NCBI GenBank assembly: GCA_964651495.1
Contig: CAZYWP010000042.1
Span: 1 to 20,733 of the forward strand
DNA from: CAZNVB01 sp964651495
Lineage (GTDB): Bacteria > Acidobacteriota > Aminicenantia > Aminicenantales > UBA8522
Direction of reading: 5' to 3'
Length of the DNA: 20,733 nt
Part shown: positions 14,356-19,789 of the stretch, one piece after another
Layout: the number at the start of each line of letters is the position of its first letter
Numbering within the stretch: position 1 is the first letter of the stretch
Position numbers and translations under genes: made by a program
Notes under the pieces: generated by a model
Database searches by the model: none
Told to the model about the DNA's origin: nothing
The model's input: the letters and a program-made list of their open reading frames with translations, nothing else

Positions 14356-14723
14356 CAGAGCACCTCCGGGGCCAGGGATACGATCTTCATGAACTTTTTC
14401 TCCCTCAGTTCCCGGCCCACGGGTCCGAATACCCGCGTTCCTACCGGCTCACCGGCCTTGTCGATAATTACGGCCGCGTTGTCGTCAAAGCGGATGTAGG
14501 ATCCATCCTTGCGGCGGACTTCCTTCGACGTCCGCACGACCACCGCCCGGATGACCTTGCCCTTGGGGATCTTGCTTTCCGGTTCGGCCTGTTTGACCGT
14601 AGCGGAAATGATATCGCCCAGGGACGCCAGCCGGCCGACTCCTCCACCCTGGGGAGTGATGCACATGATCATCCGGGCGCCGGAATTGTCGGCCACCTTG
14701 AGCATCGTTTGCATCTGGATCAT
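14355..14723 (-). CDS. rplN: 50S ribosomal protein L14
   Basis: L14 lies at the subunit interface and is the target of the silencing factor RsfS. The 122-aa length is standard (E. coli 123). It starts MIQMQTMLKVADNSGARM and contains the conserved GDIISATVKQA and VVVRTSKEVRRKDGSYIRFDDNAAVII, then GTRVFGPVGRELR. The ATG overlaps the rpsQ stop by 4 nt and the stop overlaps the rplX ATG by 1 nt. Confidence 0.98.
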   Translation of the reverse strand: MIQMQTMLKVADNSGARMIMCITPQGGGVGRLASLGDIISATVKQAEPESKIPKGKVIRAVVVRTSKEVRRKDGSYIRFDDNAAVIIDKAGEPVGTRVFGPVGRELREKKFMKIVSLAPEVL

Positions 14724-15016
14724 TCTTTAATCTCCCCGATCTCGCTCTCGATCTCCGCCGAGGAGATCCCGAGAATCTCCGTTACCCGCCATCTCTTGCG
14801 CCGGCTGATGGGCCTGGTCTCGACGATCCGGACGACATCGCCGACCTTGCATTTCTCATACTCGTCATGGGCGAGGAACGTCTTCCGCCGCCGGATGATC
14901 TTTTTATAAACGGGATGACGGAGCTGGCGCTCCACCAACACGGTGACGGTCTTGCGCATCTTTTTCCCGATGACGACCCCTCTTTTGGTGGTTTTTCTCA
15001 CGGCTGTGTGTTCCAT
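14720..15016 (-). CDS. rpsQ: 30S ribosomal protein S17
   Basis: S17 is an OB-fold primary binder of the 16S 5' domain. The 98-aa product has RGVVIGKKMRKTVTVLVERQLRHPVYKKIIRR-type sequence and the C-terminal CKVGDVVRIVETRPISRRKRW, as expected. It is about 14 residues longer than E. coli S17, with an acidic C-terminal tail. A 3-nt gap separates it from rpmC and a 4-nt overlap joins it to rplN. Confidence 0.98.
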   Translation of the reverse strand: MEHTAVRKTTKRGVVIGKKMRKTVTVLVERQLRHPVYKKIIRRRKTFLAHDEYEKCKVGDVVRIVETRPISRRKRWRVTEILGISSAEIESEIGEIKE

Positions 15017-15019
15017 GCT

Positions 15020-15217
15020 CTATTCCTTCCCTCGGCTCTTTTCTTCGAGCACGGTCTTGATCCTGGCAATATCCCGTTTGATATTCCTCAGCTTCATTGG
15101 ACTGTCCAACTGCCCCAAGGTGTGCTGGAAGCGGAGCTTGAACAGCTGGTCGGCCAGCTCTTTTTCCTTGTTTAAAAGCTCATCCTCGGATAATTCTCTC
15201 AACTCTCTCGCTTTCAT
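15020..15217 (-). CDS. rpmC: 50S ribosomal protein L29
   Basis: L29 is a small helical protein beside L23 at the tunnel exit. The 65-aa product (E. coli 63) starts MKARELRELSEDEL and contains LFKLRFQHTLGQLDSPMKLRNIKRDIARIKT, the family signature. Its ATG overlaps the rplP stop by 4 nt. Confidence 0.98.
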   Translation of the reverse strand: MKARELRELSEDELLNKEKELADQLFKLRFQHTLGQLDSPMKLRNIKRDIARIKTVLEEKSRGKE

Positions 15218-15636
15218 CTCAGTTCTCGGCCTTCTCGCGAAATGAAACGGGTTTTAATCGGCAGCTTATGGGCGGCCAGCCTCATCGCCTCCTGGGCGAC
15301 TCCCTCCGGCACCCCTTCCAGCTCGTAGAGGATCCGCCCGGGTCGGATGACATCCACCCAGAACTCGGGATCACCCTTCCCCTTCCCCATCCGGACTTCG
15401 GTCGGCTTCTTGGTGACCGGTTTCCAGGGGAAGGCCCGGACCCAGAGCTTGCCGCGCCGTTTCATGTAGCGCGTGATGGTGATGCGCCCGGCCTCCAGCT
15501 GCCTCGCCGTCAGCCAGCACGGCTCGAGGGCCTGCAGCCCGAACTCGCCGAAGGAAAGCTCGGAGCCGCGGCTGGCCTTGCCCCTCATCCGGCCCCGCTG
15601 GCTTTTCCGGTATTTGACTTTTTTGGGCATCAACAT
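15214..15636 (-). CDS. rplP: 50S ribosomal protein L16
   Basis: L16 helps position A-site tRNA near the peptidyl transferase centre and is needed late in assembly. The ATG at 15636 gives 140 residues beginning MLMPKKVKYRKSQRG, the usual start. The only upstream in-frame initiator is a TTG at 15642 that straddles the rpsC stop. A Shine-Dalgarno (GAGGAG, 15650-15645) is 8 nt before the chosen ATG. Conserved segments LTARQLEAGRITITRYMKRRGKLWVR and KPVTKKP are present. Confidence 0.97.
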   Translation of the reverse strand: MLMPKKVKYRKSQRGRMRGKASRGSELSFGEFGLQALEPCWLTARQLEAGRITITRYMKRRGKLWVRAFPWKPVTKKPTEVRMGKGKGDPEFWVDVIRPGRILYELEGVPEGVAQEAMRLAAHKLPIKTRFISREGRELR

Positions 15637-15638
15637 GG

Positions 15639-16307
15639 TCAAATCTCCTCGACTTCAGCTGTCTGCGAGGTCATTTTCGCTTTTTCCACATTGCCGCGGT
15701 AGATCCAGACCTTGATCCCGATCTGGCCGTATGTGGTGAAGGCCTGGGTGAAGGCGTAGTCAATATCCGCCCGGAGCGTCTGGAGGGGGAGGCGCCCCTT
15801 GAGGTACCATTCCGAACGGGCGATCTCCACTCCACCCAGGCGGCCCGAGCACATGACTTTGATTCCTTTGGCGCCCATTCTGAGGGACGATTCTATAGCC
15901 CTCCTCATCGCCCGGCGGTAGGCGATTCTCTTCTCCAGTTGGACGGCGATCCCTTCCCCAACGAGCAGGGCATTCAGCTCGGGCTTGTCCACCTCACGGA
16001 TGTCGACATAAACCTCCCGCTGGGCGATCCCCACGAGAAAATTCTTGAGGCTTTCGATCTCTTTTCCGCCTCGTCCGATGATGATTCCCGGGCGGGCCGT
16101 ATGGATGATGACCCGCACTTTGGGCCCGACGCGCTCGATCACCACCTCGGCGATCCCGGCATGATAGTACTTCTCCTTGATCGCCTTCTTCATCTTCAGG
16201 TCTTCATGGACCAGCCGGCTGTAATCGTGGCCGCGGGAAAACCAACGGGACGACCAGGTCTTGTTGAAACCCAACCGAAAACCGACAGGATGTGTCTTCT
16301 GCCCCAC
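15639..16307 (-). CDS. rpsC: 30S ribosomal protein S3
   Basis: S3 is in the 30S head at the mRNA entry and takes part in unwinding mRNA together with S4 and S5. The 222-aa product starts GQKTHPVGFRLG after the initiator and has a type II KH domain with GRGG at residues 78-81. The C-terminal domain has CSGRLGGVEIARSEWYLKGRLPLQTLRADIDY-type conservation. The start codon is GTG at 16307, with GGGAG about 9 nt upstream. It lies 4 nt after rplV. Confidence 0.98.
   Translation of the reverse strand: MGQKTHPVGFRLGFNKTWSSRWFSRGHDYSRLVHEDLKMKKAIKEKYYHAGIAEVVIERVGPKVRVIIHTARPGIIIGRGGKEIESLKNFLVGIAQREVYVDIREVDKPELNALLVGEGIAVQLEKRIAYRRAMRRAIESSLRMGAKGIKVMCSGRLGGVEIARSEWYLKGRLPLQTLRADIDYAFTQAFTTYGQIGIKVWIYRGNVEKAKMTSQTAEVEEI
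15645..15650 (-). promoter_or_regulatory. Shine-Dalgarno that fixes the rplP start
   Basis: GAGGAG on the minus strand, at the very end of rpsC, is 8 nt before the ATG at 15636. It favours that ATG over the TTG six bases upstream. Confidence 0.6.
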
Positions 16308-16311
16308 TGTC

Positions 16312-16674
16312 TTATCTCCCTTTCTTTTCTTCTAAATGAATATGGACGTGGCTAGATCTCTTGATGATGCGATAGACCCGGCCCATCGGAGCCGGCCGGG
16401 TTCTCTTCAGCTGCGGCCCCTCGTTAACGAAAATCCGGGATATAAAAAGGTTGTCCACATCGACGTTGGGCACCTTCTGCTGGGCGTTGGCGATGGCCGA
16501 GCGGAGGACTTTCTCGATGATCGCGCTGGCCTTTTTTTTCTCCCCAAAATGGAGAATGGTCAACGCCTCTCCCACGAACCGGTCGCGGATCGTATCCGCC
16601 ACCAGCCGGGCTTTCTGGGAAGAAATGCGGACATAACGCCCCGCCGCCTTCGAGATAATCGCGTCTTCTTTCAT
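16312..16674 (-). CDS. rplV: 50S ribosomal protein L22
   Basis: The extended beta-hairpin of L22 lines the exit tunnel and is where macrolide resistance and arrest-peptide contacts map. The 120-aa product (E. coli 110) has GRYVRISSQKARLVADTIR, SAIANAQQ and the hairpin KRTRPAPMGRVYRIIKRSSHVHIHL. It has a slightly longer charged C-terminus. A single base separates it from the rpsS stop. Confidence 0.98.
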   Translation of the reverse strand: MKEDAIISKAAGRYVRISSQKARLVADTIRDRFVGEALTILHFGEKKKASAIIEKVLRSAIANAQQKVPNVDVDNLFISRIFVNEGPQLKRTRPAPMGRVYRIIKRSSHVHIHLEEKKGR

Positions 16675-16675
16675 C

Positions 16676-16963
16676 TTACTTGCCTATCTTGACGGCCTTG
16701 GCCGCTTTGGATGTATGGCCCCTGAAAGTCCGAGTCGGAGAGAACTCGCCGAGCTTGTGTCCCACCATGTTCTCGGTGATGAACACGGGGATAAATTTCC
16801 TCCCGTTATGGACGGCGACGGTGATTCCGACCATCTCGGGGATGATCGTCGAGCGCCGGGACCAGGTCTTGACCACCTTCCTCTCTTTAACCGAGCGCAG
16901 CGCCAGGATTTTTTCCCGGAGATGGGAATCGACAAAGGGACCTTTGCGTAACGACCGGCTCAT
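16676..16963 (-). CDS. rpsS: 30S ribosomal protein S19
   Basis: S19 forms a complex with S13 in the 30S head near the A site. From the ATG at 16963 the product is 95 aa and starts MSRSLRKGPFVDSHL, matching the family start. WSRRSTIIPEMVGITVAVHNGRKF and the C-terminal GEFSPTRTFRGHTSK segments follow. An in-frame GTG at 16969 would add two residues and overlap the rplB stop by 4 nt. The Shine-Dalgarno AGAAGGAGT lies 9 nt before the ATG and only 3 nt before the GTG. The ATG is preferred, but coupling via the GTG is possible. Confidence 0.95.
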   Translation of the reverse strand: MSRSLRKGPFVDSHLREKILALRSVKERKVVKTWSRRSTIIPEMVGITVAVHNGRKFIPVFITENMVGHKLGEFSPTRTFRGHTSKAAKAVKIGK

Positions 16964-16965
16964 GC

Positions 16966-17793
16966 TCACTTACTCCTTCTGCGTACGATAAAGTCCTGAG
17001 TCCGCTTATTGCGTCTCGTCTTGTAGCCCTTGGTGGGGATGCCTTCGGGGCTGACTGGATGGCGGCCGCCTTTGGACCGGCCTTCCCCCCCGCCGTGCGG
17101 ATGATCGACCGGGTTCATGGCCGTTCCGCGGACGTGAGGCCTCCGTCCGAGCCAGCGAGTGCGCCCCGCCTTGCCGATGGAGATGTTCTGGTGGTCGAGG
17201 TTGGAGACCTGGCCGATGGTCGCCCGGCAGTCAATGTGGATCTTGCGGATTTCAGATGAGGGCAGCCGGACTTGGGCGTATTCCCCCTCTTTGGCCAGGA
17301 TCTGGGCGCCGCTCCCGGCGGACTTGGCGACCTGACCGCCTTTATTCTTACGCAGCTCGATGTTATGAATGATCGTTCCCAGGGGGATGTAGCGCAGAGG
17401 CATGGCGTTCCCGGGGAGGATATCAACCTGCAGGTCGGACGAGATAATGGTCTGACCCACCTTCATATTCAGAGGTGTCAGAATATACCGGCGCTCGCCG
17501 TCTCGGTATCTAATCAGGGAGATGAAGGCCGAGCGATAGGGGTCGTACTCGATGGTTTCAACTACTCCGGAAATATTGATCTTGTCCCGCTTGAAATCCA
17601 GGTGCCGGTACATCCGTCGGTGCCCCCCCCCTCGGAATCGGGTAGCTATGCGGCCGCGCGAATCTCTCCCCCCCGAGACGGGAAGGGACTCGAGCAGCGG
17701 CTTATAGGGAACAGCGGTCGTCAGTTCCTCATAGGTCAATCCCGTCCTGTGGCGCAGGCCGGGTGTCCGCGGTCGGTATGTTTTAATCCCCAT
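16966..17793 (-). CDS. rplB: 50S ribosomal protein L2
   Basis: L2 supports the peptidyl transferase centre and subunit association. The ATG at 17793 gives 275 residues starting MGIKTYRPRTPG, the normal start (E. coli 273). The Shine-Dalgarno GAGGCGG (17806-17800) lies 6 nt upstream. A TTG five codons earlier is rejected. The C-terminal signature NPVDHPHGGGEG, with His231 and His233, is intact. One base separates it from the rplW stop. Confidence 0.98.
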   Translation of the reverse strand: MGIKTYRPRTPGLRHRTGLTYEELTTAVPYKPLLESLPVSGGRDSRGRIATRFRGGGHRRMYRHLDFKRDKINISGVVETIEYDPYRSAFISLIRYRDGERRYILTPLNMKVGQTIISSDLQVDILPGNAMPLRYIPLGTIIHNIELRKNKGGQVAKSAGSGAQILAKEGEYAQVRLPSSEIRKIHIDCRATIGQVSNLDHQNISIGKAGRTRWLGRRPHVRGTAMNPVDHPHGGGEGRSKGGRHPVSPEGIPTKGYKTRRNKRTQDFIVRRRSK

Positions 17794-17794
17794 G

Positions 17795-18088
17795 TTACAC
17801 CGCCTCAAAATATTCGATCATCTTTTCGCCTTCTCTGAGCTTGACATAGGCTTTTTTCCAGTCGCCGGTCTTGCCTTGATTGCGGCCGAGACGCCGCCAT
17901 TTGCCCGTTATGCTCTGGGTTCGAACACGATCGACCTTGACCTTGAAAAGCTGTTCGACGGCCTTCTTGATCTCGGTCTTGTTGGCCTTCCGCGCCACTT
18001 CGAAGCAGACCTCACGGTTCTTTTCTTTCAGCCTGGTGCTTTTCTCGGTGATGATCGGCCGGAGGATAACCTGATAGCTGTCTTTCAT
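17795..18088 (-). CDS. rplW: 50S ribosomal protein L23
   Basis: L23 sits at the tunnel exit and is the docking site for trigger factor and the signal recognition particle. From the ATG at 18088 the product is 97 aa, starting MKDSYQVILRPIITEKSTRLKE, the family start (E. coli 100). This ATG overlaps the rplD stop by 4 nt. A longer frame starting at 18142 would overlap rplD by 58 nt and adds an unconserved leader, so it is rejected. The C-terminal part has VDRVRTQSITGKWRRLGRNQGKTGDWKKAYV. Confidence 0.97.
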   Translation of the reverse strand: MKDSYQVILRPIITEKSTRLKEKNREVCFEVARKANKTEIKKAVEQLFKVKVDRVRTQSITGKWRRLGRNQGKTGDWKKAYVKLREGEKMIEYFEAV

Positions 18089-18708
18089 TTTTTGAACCTC
18101 TCGCCCAGCGATTTTAGAGCGCGCCGGGTCAGGACGAGCCATTCATGACTGAGGACATCGAAGGCCGAGAGCTCGGCGGCATCGATGGCTTTGACCCTCG
18201 GGATATTACGCACCGCCTGGAAAAGGTTCTTGTTCTCATGCCTGTCTACGATCAGCGCGGAGTCGAGGTGGAGTGACTTCAGCCATTGGGCGGCCTCTTT
18301 AGTCTTGGCCTCCTTCAACTCGGCGTCCTCAAGGACGCGCAGACGGTCTGCAGTCCATTTCATGGCCAGGGCGGAACGGAGAGCGTTACGCTTGGCCTCC
18401 CGGGGAAGCTCGTAGTGATAGTCCCGCGGTTTGGGCCCGTGCACTGTCCCGCCCTTCCGCCAGAGCGGGCTGCGGATGCTGCCGACGCGAGCCCGACCAG
18501 TCCCCTTCTGCCTCCACGGCTTGCGGTTCGAGCCGCTGACTTCCCCCCGTGTTTTGGCTGAGGCCGTGCCCCGTCTCTGGTTGGCCTGGCGCTGGACGAC
18601 CGATTCGTAAAGCAGGTGCTCCTTTACCGGATAGGAAAATACTCCGCTGGGGAGTTCCACCTCACCGGCAGCCTGCCCGCTTGTGTTGAGAACTTGCACT
18701 TTGGCCAT
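18085..18708 (-). CDS. rplD: 50S ribosomal protein L4
   Basis: L4 has a globular domain on the subunit surface and a loop forming the tunnel constriction. In E. coli it also represses the S10 operon. The 207-aa product (E. coli 201) has the loop RGTASAKTRGEVSGSNRKPW followed by QKGTGRARVGSIRSPLWRKGG, both diagnostic. GAGAGGG before the ATG at 18708 is a good ribosome binding site. Whether the autoregulatory leader hairpin exists here cannot be judged by eye. Confidence 0.98.
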   Translation of the reverse strand: MAKVQVLNTSGQAAGEVELPSGVFSYPVKEHLLYESVVQRQANQRRGTASAKTRGEVSGSNRKPWRQKGTGRARVGSIRSPLWRKGGTVHGPKPRDYHYELPREAKRNALRSALAMKWTADRLRVLEDAELKEAKTKEAAQWLKSLHLDSALIVDRHENKNLFQAVRNIPRVKAIDAAELSAFDVLSHEWLVLTRRALKSLGERFKK

Positions 18709-18728
18709 CTGACCCTCTCTCCCGCGCC

Positions 18729-19373
18729 TCAGGCGGATTCCGCCTTGAACTGACCCTTTTTGATCAGGATGTAGCCTCCCCGCGGCCCCGGGATTGCTCC
18801 CCGGACCAGCAGGAGGTTGTTTTCCCTGTCCGTTCGGATAACCTCGAGGTTCCGGACCGTCGTCCTGTCCTGGCCCATGTGGCCTCCCATCCGAGTTCCC
18901 TTCAGGACCCGGGAAGGATAGGATGACGCACCGATGGAACCCGGCGCCCGGTGGAACATCGAGCCGTGGCTGGCCCCTCCGCCCCGGAAGCCGTGCCGTT
19001 TCACAACGCCCTGGAAGCCCTTTCCTTTTGACGTGCCGGTCACATGGACCTTCTCGCCGGCCTGAAAGATATCGACAAAAAACTGGTCGCCTTCCTTGAT
19101 TTCCGCCTCGGTAGAAGACCGGAATTCGCGCCGCATCCGGGACGGGGGAAGGCCCGACTTCTTAAAATGCCCGGATATAGCCTTGCCCGGCTTTCTCACG
19201 GCTCTGTCCTCGACCAAGGCGAGTTGCACCGCGGCGTAGCCATCCTTCTCCTTGGATTTTTTCTGGATGACCGTGCACGGTCCGGCCTTGATCACCGTCA
19301 CGGGGACGACGTTTCCTGCGGCGTCGAAGGTCTGGCTCATGCCGATTTTTTTGCCGATCAGCCCTTCTACCAT
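18729..19373 (-). CDS. rplC: 50S ribosomal protein L3
   Basis: L3 is an early-assembling protein whose loop reaches the peptidyl transferase centre. The ATG at 19373 gives 214 residues starting MVEGLIGKKIGMSQTFD, the standard start (E. coli 209). The purine tract GGGAGGGGAG (19387-19378) lies 4 nt before it. A start seven codons earlier would overlap rpsJ and is rejected. GTSKGKGFQGVVKRHGFRGG and SIGASSYPSRVLKGTRMGGHMG are conserved. Confidence 0.98.
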   Translation of the reverse strand: MVEGLIGKKIGMSQTFDAAGNVVPVTVIKAGPCTVIQKKSKEKDGYAAVQLALVEDRAVRKPGKAISGHFKKSGLPPSRMRREFRSSTEAEIKEGDQFFVDIFQAGEKVHVTGTSKGKGFQGVVKRHGFRGGGASHGSMFHRAPGSIGASSYPSRVLKGTRMGGHMGQDRTTVRNLEVIRTDRENNLLLVRGAIPGPRGGYILIKKGQFKAESA

Positions 19374-19374
19374 T

Positions 19375-19695
19375 TCACTCCCCTCCCGCGCCAAAGGCCT
19401 GGATTTCGACGTCTATTCCGGCCGGAAGATCCAGCTTTTGCAACTCCTCGATTGTCTCGTTGTTATACTCGGAGATATCGATCAGCCTCTTGTGGATTCT
19501 CATCTCGAAATGCTCGCGCGATTTCTTGTCCACATGCGGAGAACGGAGGACGCAGTAGCGGTGGATTGACGTCGGGAGGGGAATGGGCCCCGAAATCCGC
19601 GCTCCCGTCCGCTTGGCCTTGGTGACGATGTCCTTTACCGACTGGTCCAGGAGTCTGTGATCAAAGGATTGAAGCCTGATCCTGATTTTTTCCAT
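19375..19695 (-). CDS. rpsJ: 30S ribosomal protein S10 / NusE
   Basis: S10 is in the 30S head and also acts as NusE, the NusB partner in antitermination and transcription-translation coupling. The 106-aa product (E. coli 103) starts MEKIRIRLQSFDHRLLDQSVKDIV. It has GPIPLPTSIHRYCVLRSPHVDKKSREHFE and LDLPAGIDVEIQ. It is the first gene of the S10 segment. AGAGGAAG upstream serves as ribosome binding site, and its stop lies 1 nt before the rplC start. Confidence 0.98.
   Translation of the reverse strand: MEKIRIRLQSFDHRLLDQSVKDIVTKAKRTGARISGPIPLPTSIHRYCVLRSPHVDKKSREHFEMRIHKRLIDISEYNNETIEELQKLDLPAGIDVEIQAFGAGGE
19378..19387 (-). promoter_or_regulatory. Shine-Dalgarno that fixes the rplC start
   Basis: GGGAGGGGAG on the minus strand, at the 3' end of rpsJ, lies 4 nt before the ATG at 19373. 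It supports that start over the longer frame reaching to 19394. Confidence 0.6.
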
Positions 19696-19743
19696 CTTGA
19701 CTTCCTCTGTTCTCCGTAAAAAAAATCCTTATTATCCTTTTTT

Positions 19744-19780
19744 CCTCTCCCCTGGAGGGAGGGGATTATGGGGAGGGTGA
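19744..19780 (+). repeat. GC-rich palindromic repeat-like unit between tuf and rpsJ
   Basis: On the plus strand CCTCTCCC (19744-19751) pairs with GGGAGGGG (19757-19764) around a CTGGA loop: 8 bp with one T-G wobble. It is followed by ATTATGGGGAGGGTGA (19765-19780). The pattern (pyrimidine-rich arm, GGA loop, purine-rich arm, second G-rich arm) resembles a dispersed intergenic repeat type that I recall from many bacterial genomes. In the direction of transcription of tuf the hairpin is followed by A's, not U's, so it is not an intrinsic terminator. Only one copy is in the window, so repeat status is inferred. Confidence 0.45.
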
Positions 19781-19789
19781 TGAATTCCG

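Noticed and set aside
18089..18142. Longer N-terminus for L23
   Set aside because: It would overlap rplD by 58 nt and adds residues absent from the family. The ATG at 18088 gives the normal start with a 4-nt overlap.
19715..19735. T-run on the minus strand before rpsJ, considered as an intrinsic terminator of tuf, and GATAAT nearby as a promoter
   Set aside because: The T-run is not directly preceded by a GC-rich stem; the hairpin at 19744-19764 is followed by A's in that direction. GATAAT has no acceptable -35 box 16-18 nt upstream.
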